Source: Macrophomina tecta
Taxonomy: Eukaryota; Ascomycota; Dothideomycetes; Botryosphaeriales; Botryosphaeriaceae
Assembly (NCBI GenBank): GCA_024180945.1
Contig: JAKSGN010000003.1
Coordinates: 3,162,001-3,226,000 of the forward strand
DNA length: 64,000 bases
Reading direction: 5' to 3'
Part shown: positions 47,060-57,003 of the stretch, piece by piece
Layout: each line of letters starts with the position of its first letter
How positions within the stretch are numbered: position 1 is the stretch's first letter
Translations under genes and position numbers: made by a program
The notes under the pieces: model-generated
Database searches by the model: none
What the model was told of the DNA's origin: nothing
Seen by the model: the letters and a program-made list of their open reading frames with translations, nothing else

Positions 47060-49090
47060 TCATGCCAACACTGCATCAACGACCCAATCCAGCCACTCCT
47101 CCCACTCATTCTCCCTCCCCACACCCACAATATCCATTGTCCCCTTCCCCTTAGCAGCGCCCTGCCTCGCAGGTCCCGCCAACAACGCGCCTTGCTGCAC
47201 GCTCAAGCTACCCAGTCCCTCATTCCGTTCCTTCCACTCGCGCTCCGCCACCCTCGCCGCGCTCCTCATGACTTCGTCCAAATCCTCCTCCGCATACAAA
47301 TGGCACTTATCGCACTCCGTACACGCATTCCCGACGCCAGGGTTATTGCCCCTGAAGTGGTTGCAAAAGTGTTGGTAGCCCTCGTCGGGGGCGATGCGCT
47401 TGCGGCAGACGTAGCACATGGCGTAGCCGCAGACGCAGACGAGCTTGTTGCAGCCGCCGCTCTTGAGAAACGAAGTGTTGCAACGCGGACACGTGCGCTT
47501 GACCGCGTTCGACACGGCGTTCTCGACGTGCGTGCGCAGGGACGCCAGCGCCGATTCGTGGCACACGTGCGGGTCGCGCCACGGCTTGTGGCAGTTGAGG
47601 CAGGAGGCGCGGCCGCAGGTGGGGCTGGCGCAGGTGAAGCGCAGGCCGCGCCGGCGGCGGGCGATGCGGGTGCGGGAGGCGAGGAGCGGGGAGACAAGGT
47701 CGACGCGGAAGGGGGAGGGAAGGAGGCAGTTGAGGGTGACGAAGAAGAAGGAGAAGAGGGAGAGAAAGCGGACGAGCATGTAAATGGGCCTGATGTAAAG
47801 GAAGTGCAGCATGGAGATAAGAGATAAGCCGAGAAGGCGGCTGGACCTGGGTTTCCAGGAGAGAAGTGGTAATGTGACGTCGTCGACTTCCGCGTAGGCG
47901 CAAAAGGGGCACTGTACGAACGGAATCTCACTCTTCCGGAGCGAGTCGGTTATGGCGCGCTCCTCGAACTTGCGAAAAGATGCCTCGCCGTCGCGGTCCT
48001 CGGCAAGGGCGCGTTGTACGGAGTGCTGCGGAAGACATCCTTGGCATTGGCTCTCGGCGACGGGTGCGATACAGTTGAGCGTCAGCCTCTCCGTGTTGAC
48101 GCTGCGAGCCCAGCCTTGTCCGTAGAGAGCTTCATTCATGGAAAAGCGAATGCAGCGGAAGCATATCCAGTGACCGCTTTCGTCGCATGATGACATCTGC
48201 TCAAAGGCGCTCGGTGTAAAGCAGCACTCGCAGTCGTACATTCCACCGGCCGCTTCGGCTTCCTCATCGTTGAGCTGCTCGGCCAGAGCGCGGTCCTGAA
48301 TCATCCGTTCTTCGTTCTGCTGGGCTAGCAGAGGAGCGATCAGGGTGTCATATAGCTCTTTATTCAGCTCAGCGCTCTTGGTCAGGATGAGTCTCGGCAC
48401 CAGAGCTCCACCTATCCGGGGATCAGGCTTCTGCCAGGCAACGAGCGGATGATCTTGAGCAGACGGCGTCTTTCGTCGTGTGAAGAAACTTGTGACCGAA
48501 AATCTCCATGACTTGGAAACCAGGCCGAGCAGCACCGGGCGAGCCTGGGTATAAGAATAGTTGCATTCAGCCAGCACGGCGCGGATTGTCGAGTGGCTCA
48601 GGCCCTTGAATTCCTGGTATAGAGCCTCTTTGACAGCCAACTTGTACGAATCCTTCCGGAACTTCTCTTCAGCCGGCAGCCTCGCCTCAGGGTCCGGCAC
48701 CCGCCGCATGGCTCGTTCCTCTTTGGCCTTTTGTGCCTTCTGATCGAGGTGGGCGCGGTAGCGGCCTCGCACCCAGCGATCGGGCTGTCTGAGCATGGTC
48801 TCGGTGACAACCTCCAGCCGACTCTCCTCCGAGAAATTTGTGAGCATTTCGCGGAAGACCTCGGGCTGGACGTCGGGGAAGACGGTGGTGAGGACATCGA
48901 GCTGGGCATTGAGCGAGCTTAAATCGGGGTCGTCGGGGTCGAGGCGCGGGTTGTCAGGGTCGAAGATTATTGCGTGCAAGGGACTGGTGCTCTGGCTCCG
49001 GGGAGGCGCAGCGGTAGCCTGGTGCTGGGCGAGCTCGGGTTGCGACAGGCGGGGGCGCAGGGTTGCGCGAAAGGGGAGGCCGGACAGCAT
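47060..49090 (-). CDS. RBR (RING-IBR-RING) E3 ubiquitin ligase with membrane insert
   Basis: One intronless frame of 676 aa from the ATG at 49090. Residues about 60-105 look like a CUE-type ubiquitin-binding region (LDVLTTVFPDVQPEVFREML). RING1 starts at Cys287 (CECC ... CDESGHWICFRC) and ends with QCPFCAY near 393. A strongly hydrophobic stretch at about 420-460 separates it from the IBR (FTCASPTCGRASCLNCHKPW ... HVC). RING2 is TCPRCNTSFLKSGGCNKLVCVCGYAMCYVC, with Cys547 at the catalytic position of RBR ligases (GGCNK). Ligases of this class pass ubiquitin through that cysteine. The hydrophobic insert suggests membrane anchoring. An earlier in-frame ATG exists, but the N-terminal extension is low complexity, so MLSGLPFRATL is preferred. 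Confidence 0.88.
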   Translation of the reverse strand: MLSGLPFRATLRPRLSQPELAQHQATAAPPRSQSTSPLHAIIFDPDNPRLDPDDPDLSSLNAQLDVLTTVFPDVQPEVFREMLTNFSEESRLEVVTETMLRQPDRWVRGRYRAHLDQKAQKAKEERAMRRVPDPEARLPAEEKFRKDSYKLAVKEALYQEFKGLSHSTIRAVLAECNYSYTQARPVLLGLVSKSWRFSVTSFFTRRKTPSAQDHPLVAWQKPDPRIGGALVPRLILTKSAELNKELYDTLIAPLLAQQNEERMIQDRALAEQLNDEEAEAAGGMYDCECCFTPSAFEQMSSCDESGHWICFRCIRFSMNEALYGQGWARSVNTERLTLNCIAPVAESQCQGCLPQHSVQRALAEDRDGEASFRKFEERAITDSLRKSEIPFVQCPFCAYAEVDDVTLPLLSWKPRSSRLLGLSLISMLHFLYIRPIYMLVRFLSLFSFFFVTLNCLLPSPFRVDLVSPLLASRTRIARRRRGLRFTCASPTCGRASCLNCHKPWRDPHVCHESALASLRTHVENAVSNAVKRTCPRCNTSFLKSGGCNKLVCVCGYAMCYVCRKRIAPDEGYQHFCNHFRGNNPGVGNACTECDKCHLYAEEDLDEVMRSAARVAEREWKERNEGLGSLSVQQGALLAGPARQGAAKGKGTMDIVGVGRENEWEEWLDWVVDAVLA

Positions 49091-50423
49091 GCTGCTGACG
49101 AGGCGGAGTGCGGAGCGGCGAGGAGGAAGCGGGCGCGGGCGGGTGGCTTTACATGTCGCATCTGCCTGGTGGGAGAGGAAGAGCCGGGAACGGGGCCGGT
49201 TGGCGAGTGGAGGGAGAGCGGCGAGCGGGGGCGGACTGGAAGCGTGAGTGGTGGAGATGTGCTGGAGCTGGCTGGAGCTGCAAGTCTGGTGGGGACAGCG
49301 GGAGATCGCCGCCGGGGGCTGTGCCCACCTGCTCGTCGTCCAGGCTCTCTCTTGTTCACCGGGCTCCGTCGGTCTCGATACTGCCTCAGACGCCCTCAAA
49401 TGACCATGTGCACACCCCGGTCTACTCTTTGCAGCCACACCCCCCCGCAATCGTTCGACGGCTCCCCGCTGTCTCGGCATTCCTACACAGCGACCGGTGA
49501 ACTGCTTTGAGCCCACCACTGGGTCGAGAACTATCCCGAGCTCCCAGACATATCCAGAACAGCCTCCGACATGCCTCTGGAAATAGGGTCCGAGGGAGTT
49601 CAGATCGATAATGTAAGGTATTGGCCAAGTTGGTTAGTCCACGAAACTTTCACCTAGAGAACAGCTGGATAAGCTTAACATCGCCTCAACCGCCTCCAAG
49701 CAGCCCAACATTTGCCATGAGTAATTGCCGATGGGACATCTTTTCGGGGTACTTCGATCCCAGACTTACATCTTCGCAAGGCTAGACAGAGCATTAAATA
49801 CGCAGCACTCCACATTAGTCATCAAACATCGACGAGCGCTGGAGGAGAAAACTGCTGTCCGCACCCACAGCCGCCATGCCGCGAGACCTTCCAGGTACTT
49901 TAACCCTCTGAGGGATATCCTCCGGTTCCTCGTGCCTCTTTCCCCGCAAACTTCTGTCGATCCCAGTTTCTCCCCTGTGTCCCCCGCATTCCGCACTTTT
50001 CCCGGCCCAACCCCTGCCGCCGTCAATCGTCACGTAAGAGCCTCGGCAGCCAAAGAAAAGAAAAGCAGGAGACAAGCCGTTTGGATTGCATGCACATGCC
50101 ATTTTTTTTTTTTTTTTTTTTTTTTTGCTATTCACAAAACAAAACACACCATACCGGTTTGTTGCCTTTGTGCGCGCGGGCGTCGTCATATTTACAGCCA
50201 AGTTTCACTCACATGGCAGTTGCCCGCTCCACCAGCCCGCCCCCATACCAGGGGCGTCTCGTCCCTCCTCCAGCCCTGGCTCCTCCCCAAGCCATCACGA
50301 GCTCCCCAACGGCGGCGGTCCAGGCCGACTGTCCCGCACTCCGTGCTACCTGAACAAACCATCAGTCCGCAAACTCTCCCACTCAAGGCACAAAACGCCA
50401 TCGACGAGACAAAACTCACAGTC
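49091..50423. other. Intergenic with T25 tract
   Basis: The left part is the promoter of the RBR gene. A T25 run lies at 50102-50126. No gene is supported; frames through the T run are artefacts. Confidence 0.5.
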
Positions 50424-50930
50424 CTAAATCGTAACCGTCGTCAGCACCGTCTTCGTAATCTGGCCGGGACACGCGCCGCCCGCGCCCCCGCTCGGCGCGG
50501 CCGCGCTCGGGCTCGGGCTCGACGGGGCCGCCGCAGGCGTGCTCTCACCCGCCGGGCTACTCTCACCGGTGGCCGTTGCAGCGGGCGCGGTGGTCGCGCC
50601 GGCGCCGCTGTCCGGCGCGGCAGTCGCGACGCAGGAGCAGATGGACTGGGCGCCCGCGGAAGCCTGCAGCGCGGTGGCGACGTTGTTGTTGCAGGCGGAC
50701 AGGACGCAGGCGGTGAGGGCCTGGTTGGTCTGGAGGGCCGCCGACGAGGAGCAGGCGCAGGCGAAGTCGGTCTCGACGGTGCAGCCGATGGCCGACTTGG
50801 CCGAGAGGAGGCAGGACTGCGCGCAGCTGGGGACGAGCGACTGCGCGGAAGAGATGCAGCCGGCCTGGGCGGAGACGGTGGTGGGGAGGAGGGCGGCGAC
50901 GAGGGAGGCGATGAGGGTGGAGGGCTTCAT
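50424..50930 (-). CDS. Secreted CFEM-domain protein
   Basis: An intronless frame of 168 aa. A signal peptide (MKPSTLIASLVAALLPTTVSA) precedes a Cys-rich CFEM-type domain: GCISSAQSLVPSCAQSCLL, then GCTVETDFACACSSSAAL, TACVLSAC and SICSC. After it comes a long Ser/Pro/Ala/Gly-rich tail typical of wall or surface proteins. CFEM proteins of fungi bind haem or act at the cell surface, and some act in host interaction. The C-terminus (KTVLTTVTI) lacks the hydrophobic tail of a GPI signal, so it is probably free or wall-bound. The usual Asp before the central Cys pair is present (DFACAC), which in haem-binding members contacts iron. Confidence 0.85.
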   Translation of the reverse strand: MKPSTLIASLVAALLPTTVSAQAGCISSAQSLVPSCAQSCLLSAKSAIGCTVETDFACACSSSAALQTNQALTACVLSACNNNVATALQASAGAQSICSCVATAAPDSGAGATTAPAATATGESSPAGESTPAAAPSSPSPSAAAPSGGAGGACPGQITKTVLTTVTI

Positions 50931-51680
50931 CTTCGCTGATTGTCGATGAGTGTGGGAGGAGACGGGCAGGAGCAAATGTATAGACAGCTGGTTCCAGCAA
51001 TGGATTGGCTGATTGACTGTTTCGAGGAGCTTGTCGTTTCCTGCTGCGTGAATGTCGCAATCGTTCGCTTGGTTCTTATAGTCGAGTGCTTTCCTCCCCA
51101 CTCGTGCTGAGCACATGTCGCCGAGTAGACATCCCGTTGCTCTTTTCCCGCGGTAGGGAAGGTGCTGATCGCGTACTGAAGCAGCTCCTCATCTCCACTC
51201 GTTCAATGGCCCACTCGGCCTAGTACCTAGGCTCGAGTGTGATACTGAGCAGCGCCGTGTTCCTGGCCTGAGTGGCAGGGGTCAAGCTTTCCCACACCTC
51301 CAACCGTCCTCGGTACACCGGCTTTTTGCACATGGATGTTGACCACAACGGTATAGGACAATAAAATAAAGGCGCGGCTACAGCTCGAAAAGGGAAGAGA
51401 TAGTGCTTAGTACCTGCAGATCAATTGTGGCGTCCGGGGGGGCGTCTGGGGCGGCCAGGGCCGAATGCGGGGGAAGCTTAACCTCAACTCGGTAGAATTT
51501 CAAATGCACGTGGAAATGTTCAACAGCCTCTATTCCGCTTCAAGCTTAACGGTGCCCCTGGTGGCTTCGTGTCTCCTCTTTGTACCTCCTCATTATCGAC
51601 GCAGGCGAACCAATGTATGACAGGGGACAAACAAGAAATGCGGAGAAATAGGCTGTGCGATTGGCCAATGTGCCACCCCT
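50931..51680. other. Intergenic; promoter of the CFEM gene
   Basis: No gene is seen. A GC-rich block with CCGGGGGGGCG lies near 51440. The aminopeptidase gene ends at its right border. Confidence 0.45.
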
Positions 51681-52973
51681 CTAATCGAACTTGGCAAACG
51701 CCAGCTCGTATGCCAGACCAAGCGTCAGCTTCGCATGCTGCAGCATGTGATCGAAGCTCAAGAACTCGATCTTGTCCTCCGTGGTGTGGATCTTGTTGTC
51801 CGAGTACTTGAAATCGCTCTCGATGACGAAAGCAGAGGGGTAACCGGCCTTGCTAGCGCTCGCATGATCCGAGCAGGCATAGCCGCACTTGGTGAGAACG
51901 TAGGGGATGTCGCAGTAGGTAGTGACGACCTCCTTGATGAACTCGGTAAGGCCGGGATCGACAAAGTCAGTGATGACGCCGACCGACTCGGGCTCACCCG
52001 CGTCGAGCGTCTTCTGCACGTAGCCCGTCATGTCCTGCTGCAGCATGGCCTTGACGTCCCTGCCCTCCTTCTGGTAGGATTGGAAGATGGCCTGCGAGCC
52101 GAGGAGACCGCCTTCTTCAGCCGAGTACCAGTGGAACTCGACCGTATTCTCACCCCTTCCCGTGAGAACCTTCTCATCGGTCAACAGCACCCTCAATGCC
52201 TCGAGGATGGTGACGGTACCAGACCCATCTGGATGGATTCAGGATTAGCGGGGTTCTGGCCGGTAGCCAAAAGTAAGTTGCTTACCGTCGTCGGCACCGG
52301 GAGCCGCAAGGAGTGACGGGAAGAATAGATTAATGCTGTCTTGGTGGGCACCAATCACGACCGTCTTGCCGCTCTTGCCGGGGATGGTAGCAATAATACT
52401 GCTCTGGCCCCAGGGATGCTCGAACGGCTTAACGGTCGCGCCGTGGTCTAGCGCGCCGGCGTCGGCTAGTGTCTGGTTGACCTGAGACAGGAGCCAGGCA
52501 GACGACTCGGCGCCGTACTGCGACTTGTAGTAGCGCGTGTGGAAGGCGGTGAAGACTTCCAGGTGCTTGCGCATGTTCTTCTTCTCCAGTTGCTCGAGCA
52601 GCGGCTTGACCGTATCATTGTAGGAGGTGGTGGGCGGGAACTTGACCGAGGCGGCGGTCTTCACGGTCGAGCCGAGGTCTTGGGTGTCGGTGATGTCGAA
52701 GAAGTTGATGCCTTGCTGCACGCTCTGTCAGCGGGCAGGCTCGCGGCCCGGCTGCAGAGGGCTACTCACCCTGCGAAGCTCCCACTTCTCGTCCTCGGTG
52801 ATCCAGCGCGTCTCCCCAGGGGGAAGCTCGATCAGGAACGACTCGGCCGCGGCGTCGGCAGGCTCGTCGCCGATATGGAGATTGGGTTGCTTGAGCGGGG
52901 CCTGGCCATCGCGCAGAATGGACAGCGCCGAAGCAGCGGCGGCGAAAGACGAGAGAATGGTAGCAGATTTCAT
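51681..52973 (-). CDS. LAP1: Secreted leucine aminopeptidase, M28E family
   Basis: Exons 52770-52973, 52286-52715 and 51681-52228 (minus) give 393 aa. A signal peptide ([18 protein letters not shown]) and a propeptide precede the catalytic domain. The dizinc site is complete: GAHQDSIN (His, Asp), APGADDGSG (Asp), SAEEGG (catalytic Glu and Glu ligand), QDMTGY (Asp) and [10 protein letters not shown] (His). [17 protein letters not shown] contains a disulphide-forming Cys pair as in Aspergillus Lap1. It removes N-terminal residues, preferably Leu, from peptides outside the cell. Introns are 54 and 57 bp. It lies in tandem with the CFEM gene, another secreted product. Confidence 0.95.
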
Positions 52974-53335
52974 GGTAGCGGTTGATGTGGATGTGGAGTG
53001 CTAAGGAGCTGGGGCGCAAGCTGATAGCCAACTGATACGGAACTGCCCTGTTGCCTGTCCCGACCGATGACGCCGGCCATTTTGCCCTTTTGCCCTTTGC
53101 GCCAATCCCGCTCCACGCCCTGCGCTGCGGCCGCTTGCATGCCCAAGCGCGTCGCCAACATGATTTGCCTTCTCTTCCTCTCTCTCTGTCAGCTCTCACA
53201 GCTCCTGCAGCTCCAATCAAGGCGGCGGGACACCACAGGGCTTCTCGCTGCAAGGTGTTGAATAAAAGGATAGGGCCATCAAGTTTCGCGCACTTACTGC
53301 GCCATCTCCCCAGACTAGTCAACTTCCCAGACACC
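52974..53335. promoter_or_regulatory. Promoter of LAP1, with a second plus-strand promoter-like end
   Basis: It contains the LAP1 upstream region on the minus strand. On the plus strand it has a TATA-like AATAAAAGG near 53263, followed by a C-rich leader and ACACCATG at 53336, as if a gene once started there. Confidence 0.4.
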
Positions 53336-53362
53336 ATGCCTTCTTCTAAGTTTGGTTCGTGA
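53336..53362 (+). pseudogene. Orphan gene start (8 codons) cut off by repeat relic
   Basis: The ATG at 53336 reads MPSSKFGS and then TGA, exactly where the sequence changes to the TA-rich repeat relic. A promoter-like stretch lies upstream. This may be the 5' stub of a gene whose body was displaced; it could also be a chance ATG. Confidence 0.3.
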
Positions 53363-53823
53363 CAGGCGCGAGGCTATACTATCGCTACTATTCGCAACGC
53401 TTCTACTCGCGCCTAGATTATAGGGCTCTATAGTATATCTAACTGCGTAACAGGGGCTACCATATTAATGGTGCTAGTAGTGCGCTTAATGGCGTTTATG
53501 TCCTTGATGTCGTTCGCGCTCTGAAGGACTGTGTTCACGGCTGCCTTCAGATCGGCCAGCGTCGGTTAGCCGAGGGCTTTATCGCACCGCTCGAAAGCGC
53601 TCTCAACCAGCGGGGCAATGGTGTGGTAGCGGAAGCCAGGTCTATCGTTGCCTGCGTCGGCAAGGAGCTGCTTTGCCTGGGTCCTAAGCTGTGCGACGTG
53701 CTCGTAGAGTGAAAGGGGGTTATTGCCCAGTCGCAAGGCGTCGGCGGCCGCCTGCGTCACAGCCAACAGCTCACCATTCAAGTCTGGCTGGTCCGTACGC
53801 GCTTCCATTTCGCTCGCATGCAT
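53358..53823 (-). pseudogene. Repeat-derived ORF relic with TAA/TAG stops
   Basis: From the ATG at 53823 one frame reads MHASEMEARTDQ, then NNPLSLYEHVAQLRTQAKQL and RPGFRYHTIAPLVESAFERC, up to a TAA at 53566-53568. The same frame keeps coding character beyond it (TLADLKAAVNTVLQSANDIK) with TAG stops at 53430, 53415 and 53376. All four stops are one C-to-T change away from CAA or CAG. This pattern fits decay by repeat-induced point mutation of a multicopy gene, perhaps an ORF1/gag-like gene of a retroelement. The family is not identified. The left border near 53358 is uncertain. Confidence 0.5.
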
Positions 53824-54805
53824 CTCCCGTTGCCCCTGCGGCCGTAGCCATGACCTGGCGCTGCGAACTGCCGCACGCGGTCTGCACATGGGGTGGTTCG
53901 GGTCCCGGTGTCGCCCGTTTTCTGTCTGTGGATATTCGATCCGGGGCGCGATGCAGTCGAGTCACCTCTCCGCGTCAAAGCCTTGAATGGGAGGGTTCCC
54001 GCGGCAATGGCCTTCGGAGGGTTTGGTTCCTTAAGTCCCTGTTAAGAGTCTGCGTCTCACGGCTAATGAATTATAGTAGTATGCGCCTAGCATTGCATTT
54101 GGAACCAGCATCACCACACAAGGCCACAGCCCGGTGGGCTTGCAGCGGCGGACGTGTACTATGACCATGAAACAAAACAGGTCAAATCGGGCCGAACATT
54201 GATCCGATCCGTTGGCGCAACGCGACCAGCCTCGCGCATCTGCCTCGCGCGTCTTCTGCAACTTCATAATCACCATCGCCCTCTCGCCCTCTACAAGAAA
54301 GCCTTGCTCTCTAAACCCTCATATCTTCTACGCCGCTCGCCCGCCTCGCCTCATCTATCGTCCCCTAATTCGGTCGGAGGTACTTACATGGCCCCTCCTC
54401 GAGCCAGGGCTGCTCGCGATGATAAAGCCCGGTGGGTGGTCGGGGTAGGTAGTGGCGCGCGGCAGGGATCTCACTTGTGTCAGATTACCGTGCTGACCGG
54501 CGGCGGGCTATTTTCTGCAAGTGAATAGAGTCGTCAGCAGGCCATGCTACGTGCACCCGGCTTTGCGTTGGGGGTCTGTAGGGGCTCACCGGAGCTGCCG
54601 TTGCTCGACGTCGGCGCTTTCAGGACAGTTCGCTAGCTAGGTCGCGCCGTATAGAGTCAAGGCTGCTCGCAATTTCAACATTCGGAAAAGCCTGGGCGGG
54701 TGGGATGTCCGGCGCTGAGAATGTGCCGGGGGGCCCCAAATAACTTCACTAGTAAGAATTTAATGCTAACCGTTTTTCGACCATAGCCCTAGTACCTTCG
54801 CATGC
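53824..54805. other. No gene recognised
   Basis: This is unassigned sequence between two decayed accessory genes. Frames of about 100-150 codons have no motifs. It may be further repeat debris. Confidence 0.4.
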
Positions 54806-56213
54806 ATGTCTTCCACCGCCGCCGTATCCACCTCGCGATTTCTCGCCCACAACGCTCCCGCTCTGCTGCAATGGACTTCAGTCGATGGACGCGATAAATA
54901 TCTTAGCTACCAAGTCCCTACACAATCTTGCCGTGTCACCGCCCAGATACACTTCGATGCCACACAGCAGACTACTCTGCTGCAGTTCGCCGTCCCGGTC
55001 GGGCTAAAGGACCAAGGCAAGCAGAAGAGCTCTCTATATTTACTTATCGATCCCGTTCAAATAGCTCGCATCGAGAAAAAGGCAGTGGAAGGTAAAGAAG
55101 TCCGTGAGGGTACAAGAATATTCACTTCCAAAGTTAATTCATTAAACAAATCTGCCGATATCGTCGTGCTTCGGCTTGTTCTTAAGAAGCCTGCCGTTAT
55201 TGCGGGCCCCGCCAGAACTACGAATCTCACCCCGAAAACCGGCACCGCCGGCCGGATTCTAGAGGCTTTAGGTTCTATTTCCTTGGCTACTAATATTCTC
55301 CTCTACTTGCCGCGGAATTCGAATCTTAGCCGTCAGGCAGATATGCTCTGTAAACAAGCCAGCAGTGGCAGTCTTCGGCCTAGTGCAGAGGGACGCGCTT
55401 TGAGTATACTCTATTATAGCTCTAGTGGAATTAATGTCACTGCCCTTCTAGCTAGCCCGGGACTAAGCAGAGGGGAAGCCGAAGTTAGAGAGAAATATAA
55501 CGACGATGAATCCATTGAAGCTCCGCCCTCATACGATCAGCTCCCTCCTCACAAACCACCTCCTCAATCGAACAAAGGTGAGTTTATTACGCCTTACACC
55601 CTCCGTTCCGGCTCGCATTGGCCCACTCGTATCTAATAAGAACGTAGCAGGGTTAGTGCCTAGTCCGCATACGACGCTGCCGCGGCCAACACGCAAGCGG
55701 AAACGACTGCCGCAAAGTCTAGAGCAGGATATTACCGTACAGATCCCTTCTCTGTGGCAGGATCGGATTTCTCGGCTAGAGTTCGAGCTTGCTGTACTTC
55801 GAGGCCAGGTAGCGACGCACGAGGCCGCAGGCAGCCCGACCGAAGTCGCCTCTACAGAAGACCGACTCGACCGATTCGAGAACGATCTACGCTCCATGCG
55901 ATCAGACTTAGACCGTCTACAGACGCGCACACAAGCCGAGAACCTATCGCTCCGCAACCACGTCCAGGAGCAGCTCGCCGACGTAGCACGTACAGCTACC
56001 GCTGAAAACCGTTCTCTACGGCTAAAAGTAGATCGTCTAGAACGCCTGCTCCATGAGCAGCTGCAGGAGCATCTAGAGGGCAGCGCGTTGAAGGCATACT
56101 TAGATAAGCGCATGGATGAGATAGCAGAATCGGCGGCTGTCACCACCCAGAATAAAGTTGGAGAGCAGGTCGAGGACCAATTATTTAAAGCCAAGCACGA
56201 ACTCCGAGAGTAG
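54806..56213 (+). CDS. Coiled-coil fungal accessory protein, likely C-terminally truncated
   Basis: Exons 54806-55577 and 55651-56213 (73-bp intron, GTGAGT...GCAG) give 444 aa. The N-terminal ~220 residues form a globular domain with SSLYLLIDPVQIARIEKK and ILLYLPRNSNLS, found in a widespread family of unknown function in filamentous fungi. A PPSYDQLPPHKPPP linker with a PPxY motif follows, then a basic RKRKR patch, then a long coiled coil rich in Leu, Arg and Glu. The frame ends at TAG 56211-56213. Beyond that codon the same frame continues as coiled coil (KELRDLVSNDLKEIVEE) to TAA at 56307-56309. The TAG is therefore probably a mutated CAG. Function is unknown. Confidence 0.6.
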
Positions 56214-56368
56214 GCAAAGAAAGAGCTTCGTGACTTAGTATCGAATGACCTTAAGGAGATTGTGGAGGAAGTCCTCGGGCGATCTCAGTTAACACTTAGC
56301 ATCGGATAAGTAACCGGTGAATTTCCTTTCAGAACACGCCCTCATCAATCCATGATTGTCTGGTGCAG

Positions 56369-57003
56369 CGGAGCAGCATATGAAAGATAAGAGCCACTAT
56401 AAGAACTTTTGCGGCTGTGGCCTGCGATTCCAAGACGATAACAATCTACTAATAGTAAGTCTTTACTACCCCCGCACAACCCCTGAAATACTTTGCTTAA
56501 TTACAATTTGGCTATTAGCACCTTTATTCATAGATTTACCGCGGTATGTACTACCGCTGCCTGCCCATTCTGCAATACTGGCTGCGCCACTGCCAGCGGC
56601 CTCTTCCGCCACAGCGAGAGGAATTCCTGCTCTCGCGCACCCAAATTTAATCGCGAAACTATCCTTTGTATGATTCGCGATCATGACCCGCACGGAATCA
56701 TCACAAATAAGCAGGTTGAGTGGGATAAGGAAAATAAAAGTCAGCTTCTTGGCAACCGGGCGTGCGTCAACAGCTTTAATTGGAAGTGTTCCATGTGCCA
56801 CAGCATGTTCAACACCATTAAGCCTCTCAATTCGCATCTTAACTCCCCTATACATAAGCAGAAGGTGTACCATTGTCCGAATTCCAAGCGAAAGTGTCGA
56901 AGGCAGCTTGTTAATTTGGCTGGATTGTTCAGTTAATTGAAAAGAGAATCATACGTCCTTTATGAGATTTGAAAAGGTGCAGAAGAAGATGGGAGATGTG
57001 CTT
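56369..57003 (+). pseudogene. Broken C2H2 zinc-finger gene
   Basis: The fragment opens after a CAG acceptor as AEQHMKDKSHYKNFCGCGLRF (first finger incomplete). After a GTAAGT donor at about 56454, it resumes as HRFTAVCTTAACPFC, HSERNSC, NWKCSMCHSMFNTIKPLNSH and YHCPNSKRKC. These are the C2H2 and related fingers of a common Pezizomycotina family. It is damaged in several ways. The 5' exon is missing, and no AG acceptor fits the frame before HRF. A TAA (56934-56936) interrupts LAGLFS*, and the conserved end FMRFEKVQKKMGDVLQ follows only after a one-base shift. It may have formed a unit with the coiled-coil gene just upstream. Confidence 0.7.

Noticed and set aside
49725..50939. Long plus-strand frame through the T25 tract and opposite the CFEM gene
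   Set aside because: It has no ATG-supported coding character, crosses a homopolymer, and its 3' half is the antisense of a clear secreted CFEM gene.
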